Of a DNA stretch of 64,000 nucleotides, positions 13,417 to 29,650 are shown one piece after another. A program made the translations under genes and the position numbers. How positions within the stretch are numbered: position 1 is the first letter of the stretch; the number at the start of each line of letters is the position of its first letter. The DNA comes from Synaphobranchus kaupii (lineage: Eukaryota; Chordata; Actinopteri; Anguilliformes; Synaphobranchidae). The stretch covers positions 15,971,897 through 16,035,896 of the forward strand of contig CM056383.1 of the NCBI GenBank assembly GCA_029718625.1, given 5' to 3'. The notes beneath the pieces were generated by a model. It saw only the letters and a list, made by a program, of their open reading frames with translations, made no database searches and had not been told where the DNA came from.

Positions 13417-15646
13417 TGCGCACCTGTACACTAATGTAGAGAAGATGCGCACCTGTACACTAATGTAGAGAAGATGCGCACCTGTACACTAATGTAGTGA
13501 AGATGTGCTCCTGTACACTAATGTAGTGAAGATGTGCACCTGTACACTAATGTAGAGATGATGTGCACCTGTACACTAATGCAGTAAATGTGCGCACCTG
13601 TACACTAATGTAGTGAAGATGCGCACCTGAACACTAATGTAGTGAAGATGCGCAACTGTACACTAATGTAGAGATGATGTGCACCTGTACACTAATGTAG
13701 TGAAGATGCACACCTGTACTCTAATGTAGAGAAGATGCGCACCTGTACACTAATGTAGTGAAGATGCGCACCTGTACACTAATGTAGAGAAGATGCGCAC
13801 CTGTACAGTAATGTAGTGAAGATGCGCACCTCTACACTAATGTAGTGAAGATGCGCACCTGTACACTAATGTAGAGAAGATGCGCACCTGTACACTAATG
13901 TAGTGAAGATGCGCACCTGTACACTAATGTAGTGAAGATGCGCACCTGTACACTAATGTAGAGAAGATGCGTACCTGTACACTAATGCAGTGAAGATGCG
14001 CACCTGTACACTAATGTAGAGAAGATGCGCACCTGTACACAAATGTAGTGAAGATGCGCACCTGTACACTAATGTAGTGAAGATGCGCACCGGTACACTA
14101 ACGTAGAGAAGATGCGCACCTGTACAGTAATGTAGTGAAGATGCGCACCTGTACACTAATGTAGTGAAAATGTGCACCTGTATATGAATGTAGTGAAGCT
14201 GTGCACCTGTACACTAATGTAGTGAAAATGTGCACCTGTATATGAATGTAGTGAAGATGTGCTCCTGTACACTAATGTAGTGAAGATGTGCTCCTGTACA
14301 CTAATGTAGTGAAGATGTGCACCTGTACACTAATGTAGTGAAGATGCGCACCTGTACACTAATGTAGTGAAGATGTGCACCTGTACACTAATGTAGTGAA
14401 GAAGTGCACCTGTACACTAATGTACTGAAGATGCGCACCTGTACACTAATGTAGTGAAGATGTGCACCTCTACACTAATGTAGTGAAGATGTGCACATGT
14501 ACACTCATGAAGTGAAGATGTGCTCCTGTACACTAATATAGTGAAAATGTGCACCTGTATATGAATGTAGTGAAGATGTGCACCTGTACATGAATGTAGT
14601 GAAGATGTGCACCTGTACACTAATGTAGTGAGTGAAGACGTGCACCTGTACACTAATGTAGTGAGTGAAGATGTGCACCTGTACACTAATGTAGTGAAGA
14701 TGTGCTCCTGTACACTAATGTAGTGAAAATGTGCACCTGTATATGAATGTAGTGAAGATGTGCACACGTACACTAATGTCGTGAGTGAAGATGTGCACCT
14801 GTACACTAATGTAGTGAGTGAAGACGTGCACCTGTACACTAATGTAGTGAGTGAAGATGTGCACCTGTACACTAATGTAGTGAAGATGTGCACCTGTACA
14901 CTAATGTAGTGAAGATGTGCACCTGTACACTAATGTAGTGAGTGAAGATGTGCAGCTGTACACTAATGTAGTGAAGATGTGCTCCTGTACACTAATGTAG
15001 TGAAAATGTGCACCTGTATATGAATGTAGTGAAGCTGTTCACCTGTACACTAATGTAGTGAGTGAAGACGTGCACCTGTACCCTAATGTAGTGAGTGAAG
15101 ATGTGCACCTGTACACTAATGTAGTGAAGATGTGCACCTGTACACTAATGTAGTGAAGATGTGCACCTGTACACTAATGTAGTGAGTGAAGATGTGCACA
15201 TGTACACTAATGTAGTGAGTGAAGATGTGCACATGTACACTAATGTAGTGAGTGAAGACGTGCACCTGTACACTAATGTAGTGAGTGAAGATGTGCACCT
15301 GTACACTAATGTAGTGAAGATGTGCACCTGTACACTAATGTAATGAAGATGTGCACCTGTACACTAATGTAGTGAAGATGTGCACCTGTACACTAATGTA
15401 GTGAGTGAAGATGTGCACATGTACACTAATGTAGTGAGTGAAGACGTGCAGCTGTACACTAATGTAGTGAGTGAAGATGTGCACCTGTACACTAATCTAG
15501 TGAAGATGTGCACCTGTACACTAATGTAGAGAAGATGTGCACCTGTACATTAATGTAGAGAAGATGAGCACCTGTACATTAATGTAGTGAAGATGTGCAC
15601 CTGTACACTAATGTAATGAAGATGTGCACCTGTACACGAATGTCGT
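13417..15646. repeat. Minisatellite, block 3, with 33-bp units (right end of array)
   Basis: The array resumes at the duplicated TGCGCACC and ends near 15646, where ATGTCGTACACGTCTTC departs from the unit. From about 14160 the units mostly carry GTGCACC instead of GCGCACC. From about 14625 many are 33 bp long because of an extra GTGA (TAGTGAGTGAAGATG). Because 33 is divisible by three, long repeat-coded open frames appear on both strands; these are not genes. Confidence 0.97.
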
Positions 15647-16334
15647 ACACGTCTTCAGAGCATTCTATGCATCTCAGGTACTGGGTTTTTGTCTTGCTAA
15701 AGGCAAATGTTGTTTTCTTCATTTGTGTAGCATAGGATACCTCACTGAAAAGGCTCCAGGCACATCGAGGTTCCCTTGAGGATTTATTTTCATCAGAACT
15801 TCTAAATCGGATGAGCACCAGTGTTTGGTTTGACTGCTCAGTTTCAGTAAATCACTCAAAAGCATGCTCAGTCACACAGTCAAAATAAACTACATCTGAT
15901 GGAGGAGCTCAACTCAACTCATTCCCTGGGGACAGATTCATTATCATTTTAACAAATATTCCAGAACCAACAATGCGCTTGCCATTTCCGCCTTCACCTC
16001 CTATCCAGATGTTACCACTGTTTGTAATCTGACGCTCAATATGTTACTGCACAGTTTCCAATGAAAGAGGAAAATGTTGTGCCAGCAAAAGCAGTCTGGC
16101 CCGCATTCTCAGGTGAGAGTCCCATGGAGTGATGAAGATGCCATTCATTGCATTACGATTCCACGTGCAATAAACCCCCCACCGCCCTGCTCTGCACCAC
16201 CTTGTACCCTATTTATATTCCCCCGATAGAAACAGGCCAAATGAGACCATTGGCAAACATTAGAGTGGCGAGATTAGACAGTAATGTGATTATATGGCCT
16301 GATACACCCAAAGCATACAACATTACAGAAAATA
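15647..16334. other. Unassigned sequence between array and Tc1 element
   Basis: I see no recognisable gene here. A 60-codon coding-like stretch on the minus strand (15818 down to about 15640) contains a possible splice donor (GAG/GTATCC, near 15740) but matches no family I know. Confidence 0.5.
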
Positions 16335-18559
<2,225 letters not shown>

Positions 18560-19450
18560 GATAAACTACGTCAAGTTTATAGCTAACGTTATAATTTGAA
18601 TTGAGGTGTCTGTGTTAGTCCCTCGCTACCGAACTAGCCAAGATAAGAAGCAGCAAGTAAAGAATTAACGTTAGCGCTCAAGATAATGTTGGCTAGATTA
18701 GGGCTAAGAGTAACTATGTGCCCACATATTTACTCACAAGTGTACTGTTGCAAAGTCTTTGAAAACTTTTGAGCAAACGGTGTATTAGATGGGCATCTAT
18801 AAATAAGATATACTTCGAATCTTCCACATAAGATTTAGCATAGGTTTAGAAAAGCTAGTTCACTAACGTTAGCTAACTAGCACTAGCTAGCCAACCAACT
18901 AACGTTCACCACTACTGTAGCTAGATAGCCGGCTACTCTGTGTCAGCTGGGCCCAGTCATCCAGAACCGTAGGCTCCCTAGCTCGAGCCATGTTATGCGG
19001 CGACTAAAATATATAACGTAACACTAACTTTAGCTGGTATCACATCAGTGCAAGAAATATTGCCACAGATAATATGAAAGGGCTGTCATATTAATAAACA
19101 ATCAGCAGCCGTCTAGCTATGTAGCTATCATACCAAGTCCACACATACAGTACCAAGCGAGCCCATGGCCGGCCTTCACGTGTGAGTTTCTTAGCGTTAG
19201 CTAGCTACCGCTAGCTATCCTGCGAAAGACAATTTCACCTGAACAAACCTTATGTTCTCTGAACAACAATGCTAACGTTAGCTAGATAGCTAGCAAGCAG
19301 TTTTGCGTAGCTGATAAGATTATTAGCCAAACCGTTTTAGCTAACGTACAAAATCGTGGTAACTTTCGCTGTCTTTTTTCGAAGAAGAAAAAAACCGGTT
19401 AATGCAAAGTGTATTTAACGCTGGTACTAGCTAGCATGTTATAGCAATGA
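18560..19450. repeat. TAGC/AACGTTAGC-rich low-complexity region
   Basis: There is a dense scatter of GCTAGC, GTTAGCTA and AACGTTAGC motifs, including the perfect 12-bp palindrome GCTAACGTTAGC at 19271-19282. Such motif clusters are common in teleost introns and promoter-proximal DNA. CpGs are more frequent here than in the flanks. Confidence 0.6.
18899..18991 (-). other. Weak candidate first coding exon
   Basis: The minus-strand ATG at 18991 has a good start context (A at -3, G at +4) and reads MARAREPTVLDDWAQLTQ before running on to a stop at 18899-18901. Several GT dinucleotides could serve as donors. It sits in the most CpG-containing part of an otherwise AT-rich region. I know no protein with this start. 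It is a speculative call, given only because the surroundings look promoter-like. Confidence 0.15.
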
Positions 19451-22400
19451 TAGATAAATAGCTAGGCCTTGGTAACCAAAAAATGCATTGAACCTGCTGA
19501 GCATAGTAGAAATGTGCACATAACATTACATGATTAATACATTTTGAAAAGTAACTAATATATTATGAATAACAGCAAATAAAACATAAATATATCCTTA
19601 CCGGATGCCTAGTGGTGTCAGTGTTCTTAAATTTAAAAAACAATTTTGGCTGTATATATTTATGTAGCTTTATTCAGTTTATTCAGTCAGCAACATTTAG
19701 CTTGCCTAGAGTAGGCGGTGAATCCGGGACGGTGGACCGACAAGGACTAGGGGGTTGGTTAGGCAGCGTGAACTACTATGACTGACAGCTCTCTCCTCCA
19801 ATCACAGCTACCACTGTGAAACACTGTTCATTTAAATAACATCCGCCCACATGGAAAGGTGGGACTTGAGCTGTGAATTATGTGTATTGAGGACTTTAAA
19901 AACTTGGAAGAGTTATAATTATTCGTATGTGTGTGTGTTTGTGTACTAAATATATGTAGGGTACCCACGCCCACAATTAAATTGCTTTATTATTTAAGTT
20001 TGAATTAAACTAGTGTATGAAATGTGTACGCAAGTAATTGTGATCCTGTCGATCCAATAGAAACTATTTGTTCGCAAAATTGAAAAATCGTTATATTTAT
20101 TCGGACGGGTAGTGGGCCTACGCGCATTGTTGTCAATTGTGTGTATTCCATGCTGAAGACACGTAATTATGGGAAATAATTAAAAACAAACACAGGATTA
20201 GTGCCAAGCCTGTTTTATTGGGAAATCCAAGAACTAACAAACACATTATCCAGGTGGACCAAGCCTTCAGTCCTCTTGTGGAACTGACAACAGATTTTAT
20301 AACCATCCTCTGGTCATGTAGACTATCTTATACTCAACACAGTTTGCAAAACAAATATGCATCATCTGGTGCATATAGTAGGCTATTCTGCATTTAATAT
20401 TCATTCTGGACCAGTAAAACTGATTCACTGTAATTGTCTTAAATATGTGATGATTATTATGAATTATTATCAGATGTACTTAATTGGCAAAAACTTTAAT
20501 TCAGAGTAACTTGCAAGACAAATATGATGTGACACAAGCAGAAAAATAATATTGGTAGAGTCCAGGCAGAATTGCTGTAAAATGGGCTTTGAGTTGAAAA
20601 ATAGTGTTAAATTGAAGTCACATATCAAAAAAAAAACAAAAAAAAACATCATCCCCAGCAAGGTTTTGCATGACTTTACCACTACTATTCAACTACATCT
20701 ACCTATAGAATCTATGAATGCAACATTAGCTTATTGTCATAAAATGGGTTCCAAATAATTACTGATAAGAGAAATGTGTCATACTACTACACATACAGTA
20801 GTTATACCCTGATTCATTTAGGATGAGTGATATCATATTATTATCATTCTGGCAATTACTTGCATGGACAACTCAACAAACACTACCAGAACAGATTTTA
20901 AGCATCTTCACAACAAGTAACCAAGGGTGCCTGACCCATACCCCATAGTTACCTTTACTGGGATCTGTCATCTTAGAGTTAAATGCAAATGCATGTGTCA
21001 AGCTTCAACATACCCATTGCTTCTTAATAAGGATAACACTTAGAGTAAGTCAGGGCAACCTCCTCTCTGAATAAATTGTCAGAAAAAGCCAAACATATCT
21101 ATATTTCGCTCGAGGCCCCTCATCCGAGAAAGTGCAGGCATTCGCAGTGCTTGCCATTTCTGTCAGCTTTAACGTGGTGATAATTTTGCGCTCCAGTGAG
21201 GGGCTAGTCTGCTTGTGTCTGAGTTTATTAAGTGTCGTTGTTAAGTGACAGGGAGAAGTTGGGAGCTGCCAGAATAAACCAAGGTGGCAACTTCCATCAG
21301 GACGAGTTGTCTGCTCATCTTGCTTTGCTATGTGTCAACGTTGAATTTTAGCCTTCTTCACACAGAAATTCATTTTGTTTGCGTCTTCTGCACAACTCCA
21401 TCATTATGAATGAAAAACAGGAAATTAATTAGAATCCCTTTGAAGGCCACAGAAAAATTAGCAATGAAAACAAAGGGAAGAGCAATTATAACCGGAGGAG
21501 AGAAAAACTGCTCTGAGGACTACAGTCTATCCAGAGAAGCCATTGAATTAGCACCTTCCAGAGACAGAAGGTAGGTAGGTGGTCATTACTCACCGTGCAC
21601 TGCTAGCACCTGAAAAATCTGATGCCAGGTGTGTGGGATCCTATCATAATGGGCAGCTTACGTCTATTTGTTATTAAGGTCTTGTTGATTGCCTCGCCCA
21701 CATGTCTGAAGTCTGCATATACCACAGATTTAGTGCCTAGGAAACTTTTCCTCAATCTTGGCAGGAGTGTCTCTTGGGTACAGGTAATAGATAACAGATC
21801 TTCACAGTTATTTGGAGTTGAGGCAGTATGAGAAAACTTGACTTAATGAACACCCCCTTACCTTGGAGAGGTGAGAGAAGGGAGATGTCAGGGAAGGCAG
21901 TGGTGGAGGGAGATTATCCATATAAGGACACAGGAAGTGCTGTTCTGTGTGGACAGGGTCAGCTGGGGAAATGGGATTGGTGGACTGGCAAAGGCAGCGG
22001 CTAGAGTCACACCGGGGCACGTCCAGGACATTGGAGATCCTTTGCTGTCAGTAATGAACAGGAGAGCAGTGAATGCACCATCGATCATGCTTACAGCCCG
22101 CACTTTGGTCACTTGGATTTATCCCTCCAGATTTAACAGACCTACATAGAGTAAACTCCTGGATTATTCCAAGCCTGGAAAACCTTGTCTGACCCCCTCA
22201 TGCATTATATGTTAATAACCGACAGCTAATGCATTGGATTTTCTGATGAGGAGACCAGTAATTATCATCTCCTTGGTGCTGTACTCTCAGCGCTATGTGG
22301 CTGGACCTATTATTAATGGGCAGAAAATGAGCACAAGAATGCCTCATTTGTTGAAGGGATGAGTCAGCGGTACCTACAGGAAGTGTTGCATGAGCCAGGT

Positions 22401-24104
22401 CGCAGTGGTCCACAGATAGAAAGATCTGCACCTTTGAGGGCCTCTCTACTGACACACACCCTCGTGTAAGGAGATGGCCAATCTGACAGCCTGTTATTTT
22501 TATATAACTACTGCGTGGGAAGCGTACGGAAATCATGAGGGTGCTCCTGTCCCCACAGCCTAAGAGCTATGTTTGGTGCTGTTGAAATGTGTAGGCAGTC
22601 GTCTTCAAATAACGAAAGCCAGCTCTCTTTACCCTTTCTCCCTCTAAGTGTGGGAAGTTAGAATGATGGTCTTATGTAAATACCAACTAAAATGTAATAA
22701 TGATCCCTATAGAAAAATTGCTGATGGATTGGAATGGAGAGAACTGAGCGTATGATAAAGTTACCTCCAAATTTACACTGCACAGAATGCCTGATTGCAA
22801 TGATGGAAAATGAATATCATTTTTGGAATCACAAAAAGGAAGATATTTGCTACCTTGCTACACAGAGGTAGTACTTATGTTAAATTATGTTTTTTGAAAA
22901 GATGTGATGCTACATGGAACACTGGAAAGCAATTCAAAATGTAGGTTGGTTTAAATCTCAGATTATATAATGGCAAGTCATTTTATATAAAAATTTTCAA
23001 TGGTATATTTAATCATGTGCATCAATCTGTTTCCGAAAGCGTATTTTTTTGTGTGACAATAATTATTGCATCATTATACCTGAAACTATGGTTTGTAGTT
23101 TCAGGTATATAAAAAAAAACAATACCACTATCGATTGCAAGACTGCCACTGTGGAGTTATTGCCCCTGATCTTCACATTAAGTTAAAATCTTCAAATTAA
23201 AATTGAAATCCAAAATCTTCACAACCTTTGCTGAAGCTAACTTTTCCACATCACAAATCCGAACCTTATTACTGATGCTTCCACCTTAAACACGTTCTGT
23301 GGTTTTGTAAATTACGTTTAAAAAAAAAAATAATAATAATTTCCCTCCAACTCTGTCTCCAATGCAGGTCGGAGCCTTCTTGTGCCTTTCTCTACAGCTG
23401 TTATTTATTTCTAAATTGATCAGCGACCTCCCAGGAGGGAGTGAGCTTTCACACATATCCAGGTGAGGGGGGGGGGGGGGGGGGGGGTAAAGGCTTTTCT
23501 ATTTGGGTCCTTTTAATAAAGCAATCAGCTCCTCAGCAGCATGTCTCTGAAGCTTAACGCCTCAAAGGAGAGTGAGGGGGGCAGAGAGGTGAGTGGAGGA
23601 GGGAGAAGGGGGGAGGGAGGGGAGGACACTTCACCCTTGATAATTAATATTCATGTCATCATTCATGGGTTTTTTCTTCTCTTTTCAGCACCATCTGTTT
23701 CCTGTGGGCAGGTATATACACATTTCCAATACTGACCAGTATTTCCTGTGCATCTGTGTACCGGCGTGTGAGCTTATGTACCTTGTTTGCTTGTCTGAAA
23801 TTCTGAGGTAAGTGAATTTCAGTTTCAGACTTAGGCAAATTGAGTTTGCTTGATAAAACAAGTGAAAATAATACATTTTGCAGGGTTCTCTATTGTGTCC
23901 CTGCATATTTGTTTTATATTCAAAGAGAATACAAAATTATTAATAATTCTATCTTCGTGATGAGGTCATCTTAAAAAATATGTACATTTTGAGGCAGAAG
24001 GCTGTGATGTTGGATCTAATAAAAATATCTAATTTGTCAAGTTATGTACGTACTTACAGTATGAAGAACTGAAAAATCTCAAATCAATGTTCCCTGCAAT
24101 AATG
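19451..24104. other. No gene recognised; single-copy-looking DNA
   Basis: The interval contains a 21-base poly(G) tract at 23467-23487, a perfect hairpin at 23075-23109 and an AGGTAGGTAGGT run near 21570. Open frames up to 112 codons show no domain. A 23-bp segment at 23689-23711 has good splice signals on both sides (see findings). Confidence 0.5.
23075..23109. repeat. Perfect hairpin, 14-bp stem
   Basis: TATACCTGAAACTA is followed by a 7-base loop and the exact reverse complement TAGTTTCAGGTATA. Confidence 0.9.
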
Positions 24105-24292
24105 TTTACATTTTATGTATTTAGCAGATGCTCTTATCCAGAGTAATTTACACAGCTTTCATTTTTAATATAGTATCTATTTACACAGCTGGATATTTTA
24201 CTGAATAAATTCAGGGTAAGTACCTTGCTCAAGGGTAGAACAGCAGGAACCAGCCCCACCTGAGAATCAAACCTGCAACCTCACAAGCCCAG
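24105..24292 (-). mobile_element. tRNA-derived SINE with L2-type tail, interrupted at its head
   Basis: Read on the minus strand, a B-box-like GGTTTGATTCT is followed by the central CCTTGAGCAAGGTACTTACC shared by V-SINE/UnaSINE-type fish SINEs. The 3' tail CTCTGGATAAGAGCATCTGC matches the conserved LINE hairpin (GGATA loop). The head upstream of the B box is cut at 24292, where a MITE begins. Confidence 0.75.
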
Positions 24293-24463
24293 GGGCCTGT
24301 ATCACGAAGCAGGATTGCTTAATTAGCTGGATATCTGCACTGAGTAAAACAAGGAACAGCTATTTTTACTTCAGTCCATGTTACACCATTTGGGAGGGTT
24401 CCGGGTTTTAGTCAGTGCAGTTATCCAGCTAATTAAGTAATCCTACTTTGTGGATACAGGCCC
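24293..24463. mobile_element. 171-bp MITE with about 50-bp inverted ends
   Basis: The left end reads GGGCCTGTATCACGAAGCAG and onward through CTTAATTAGCTGGATA. The right end is the near-perfect reverse complement, ending GGATACAGGCCC. It directly adjoins the SINE head, so it probably inserted there. Superfamily unknown: no clear target duplication was found. Confidence 0.75.
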
Positions 24464-24658
24464 GTGATATTTTTTTAATTCACTGAAATATCTGGTTAGC
24501 AATAATTTCAGTATTTGCCCATTTCATTTTAAGTACTGCAGAGGTCTTGATACTATATTTTTACTTCAAAATGTATTTTACATTCCTTTAAAAAATAAAA
24601 CCATGCTGCTGTAAGGAAACATCAGACATAAGGATAGGATAAAGTTGTGTAATGTTAG

Positions 24659-26090
<1,432 letters not shown>

Positions 26091-26094
26091 TTGA

Positions 26095-26320
26095 TGTTAT
26101 ATACAATACCTTTATCAGACCACACAGAGTAATGTGTGCAGTTCTGGGCTCGACACTACAGGAAAGACATAGAAGCTCTTGAAGATTTTCAAAGGGCAAT
26201 TAAATTGGTTCCTGTTGTGAAATGCAAACTTACATGGAAGGATTTAATATACTAAATCTATTTAAATTTAGCAAAAGTAGACTAAGGTGTGAGGTTTTTT
26301 CATTCATAAAAGGTGAATAC
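26095..26320 (+). pseudogene. Decayed LINE reverse transcriptase C-terminal fragment
   Basis: Translation gives CVQFWARHYRKDIEALEDFQ, then after a frame change NLFKFSKSRLRCEVFSFIKG. These match the widespread LINE ORF2 carboxy-terminal pattern in which a (R)PHLEYCVQ-FW-P-KDIE-LE-QRR segment is followed by L-LF-L-RRLRGDL-YK. A stop (TAA at about 26131) and frameshifts mark it as an old remnant. Neither end of the element is visible. CR1/L2-like affiliation is inferred. Confidence 0.65.
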
Positions 26321-29300
26321 ATTTTTAAGGTTCTGTCAGTAGAACATAATAATTAGCACACAAAAATTGGCCATTGGGGCTACTGTGACATAGTTAATGG
26401 ACAGTCAGAAATCTAGATTCATATAGCCATTATTTAAATATACCTGATCCTTATAACACATAGTGCATAGTGCAATTGACTCCAGTGAGTGAACTGTACA
26501 GGGTTTTCTTGTTGTGTCTTGTTCAATCAATAACCCACCACTTTCCTATGAATCTGATCACAGCATGGCCTATACTACAACTACAGACATTGCTGCATAG
26601 CTGCGACACGTAAACACCTGTGGAATTCCTTTGCTCAGAAAGAAATTTCAATGAACAACACAAAATGGCAGCTCAGCAATTGATCCGTCATCCCCCACCC
26701 CCCTGCCCACAGTCCATGTTATACTACAGTTTAAACAGTAAAGACCCCTTTATGATTACTCCTTTCAGTGGCCGAGAGATTAGCCTGTACAGTTCAATGG
26801 AAGCGGATCTCCAGTTGGGTTCTCCACATAGCAAGTGTAGCACACTTCCCGACACTTGGCCTTGTGCATTTCAAAGATAACATTTAAAAGTTCTGCGCGC
26901 GGCTGCAGAGCAACGGTGGCTGTGCGTCCGCTGGGAAGGTGCCGGAAACTCATGGTTTTATAAAGAGGAATGATTAATGAACAGAGAGACGACAAGTACC
27001 TGACTGAGCCTCTCCCATTGTGTCTGCGGTGCAACAGGAGAGCGGGTTTGAGGCAATTAAAGACGAGAAAAAACACCACCGGCAAGGAGAACATTAATCA
27101 CATCCTTCAAATGAGAGGGAAAACTTGAGCCCAGGAAGGGAGTGGAGCTGTTTTTTTTTTTCATTTTTTGTGGGGGGTGGTGTTGTGGGCTATCATCCCA
27201 TCACTACCTCAGTTGTTGCAGTTGCTTCAGAAGCGCGTAGGGGCCATGTAAATAAAGCATCGCCTCAGTCGGAGTAAAATGAAAAAGACCAAGGTTATAA
27301 CCCAGGCAAAGTGAGCTAATAAAACTGTCAGCATTGATTCCCTGATCCCTGCCAGGTATATCATTTGAAAGATGGAAAAACAGAGGGAAAACAAATAAGA
27401 ATGATGCCACCCGGCCACTGTTTGCAGAGGGATTTTGGGAACGACTGACGCTCTGATGTTGATATCAATCTAAGAGGCTTTAACCATCGGGAGTTACAAA
27501 GCAAGCATCAAGAACCTTTTTGATTAAGAGTCAGAGCAAGGGCGGAAATTTACGCATGCAGTTTCGCTACGTAAAACCAGTAATCGTTAACGTAATGAAG
27601 AAGAAGTGCTAATTAGGACATCAGTCGCTTCTCTGAAGTGTGGCTAAGTGTTCATTGAAGACCAAATTTGGAACGGGAAATAATTTAGTAATGGATCGTT
27701 ATTGGAAATGTTCAATTCTCAAACCTCTTTTGACATGAAAATGTCTGAGAGTCCTGCAAGGGCTCTGTCAGCTTGTGCCAGACTCCTATTTACGGCTTGT
27801 GAATCAATATTCCATGTGGTATGTGGGATACAAATACCTTCAACATGACTTTAGCTAACATATTAGTATACTGATTGTGAGCCAGTGTCTACTTACATCT
27901 TGTGGCTATGGAATTAAAATGTAGGCTATTTTTCCTCAATAAGGCAATAACAAAAGGGAATGGACTTGAACAAAGGCCAGGGGTTGAACAAATCACAAAC
28001 AATCTGGGGCCTATGAACCCATTAAATAGAGAATAAGAGTGCAGTCCTGCAGAAAGAGGTAGCTGAGCTGTCATGGATAATTATCCTATATCAACAAGCC
28101 TCTAATTTTCCAGTCAACCTGCTGCTGATTTGTGTTGTGATTAATCCATAAGGCATCTGTCCCCTCAGATCATGTACAGATCTCAATGTTTCTAAAGATG
28201 ACGTTATTAGCTTGGTCTCTGATCAAGCCATATGTTGCCCACAAAAAAAAATCTGTCATAATCAAGACTGATTCATTGTCCTTTGACAGGCTTTTTGTTG
28301 TCCTTAATTAAATTTAATCAGTCATTAAACATCAATTTGCTTCACTCACTTGGCCCTTGTGAACATGAACGTGTTGGGTCATGATAAAGTCATTTCCTAT
28401 TAACGCAATATACCCTGATTGGTATAAATCACTCTTGAATTGTTTAATGTAACAGAGACAAGAAAGGACCCATGCATGACTTCAATCCATTCTACTTTAT
28501 ATTATCTGGTTTCATGTCTTTTTTCTTTTTTTTCCTCATATGAATATTAAAAAATGTTCTCTTTCAAAAATTAGTTTTTTTTCCAGGGAACAGTGCCTGA
28601 AACCAATTAAGATTATTCAGACTTCCTTTTATGGGATCTTCTGCCTTTTTTGTTATTGTTCGTGTTTTAGATATAGTTTTTAACTTCTATACCACCCACT
28701 TGGAGGACAGATTCTTTGCGGAAATCTAAAACTTTGGTCTTCCTTTCTGTTCCAGTATTGATTATGATGTACACTCAAAAGCCTGTTGCCATGGTTACTG
28801 CTAGAGCTCTGAGCCCCACCCCCCCAGAAGCACCCTGGGACAACTTTAAGCGACCACAAGGTGATTTTTCAGTGGTATGAAGCCTGCTTTATTGAACTCT
28901 TCTACAAAAATAGAGTTTGTATTGAAAGGGTGTAGTTATAGCTTTTGATAGAGATCAAGAGCAAATGTTTCCTGTTAACAAGCAGCCGAAAAGATTGAAA
29001 GTAGGAAAATGGTGACATTTTGCCTTGTGCTGCGCCTTCAGTGGTAGTGAAATTAAATCTCTATTGCCTGTGCTCTTTCGTTCTGTCATTTAGCTAACCT
29101 TATCATAGATTACAGAATTATAGAGTATTATAGAGTACTTACATCTTTTATTAAAGATGTTTGCAATTAAATATTTTACATTATCTGCTGCTCATGCATT
29201 GGAGTAAAGTGCTCTGATTAAAACATACTTGATGTCAGTTTTGCAAGTATGGACATATTAAAATATAATCTGGACATACTATCAAAAATGAACAATTCAG

Positions 29301-29650
29301 ACATTTTGTCAATATGATATTCTTTTCATATTCACATCCTATAGAACATTTAATCAGTCAGATCAATGGAAAATTAATCCTTTAGAAAGAGGCTACATGT
29401 TTAAATTGTTCAATTATAAACTGACAGGTAAAATCAGTTTGGTTCTGACTCCTGACTGATGAAAGAGTCAACACTTGATCACTGACACTATACCATTTGT
29501 GGAAACTGAAGAGTTCAAACTAAAGACAAAATAAATGGCACCCAGGCAACTCTACATCACGTTAAAATAAATTTAAGGACAAATTATGGAAAATCTTAAA
29601 CATGTTTTGAACAACCTTGTTTGATCAGGTGTTGGGCTGTAACAATTAGC
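26321..29650. other. No gene recognised
   Basis: AT-rich DNA with short poly(T) runs (for example 27151-27160). I found no frame with a recognisable domain and no clear repeat. Confidence 0.5.

Noticed and set aside
13953..15343. Repeated-peptide open frames (MHIFTTLVYRCTSS..., up to 158 codons) on both strands
   Set aside because: They are read-through of the 29/33-bp array: three 29-bp units make 87 bp and 33-bp units keep frame. No start context, promoter or conservation signal; they appear on both strands.
1..15646. CRISPR array
   Set aside because: Units are contiguous with no unique spacers, the sequence is vertebrate, and there are no cas genes.
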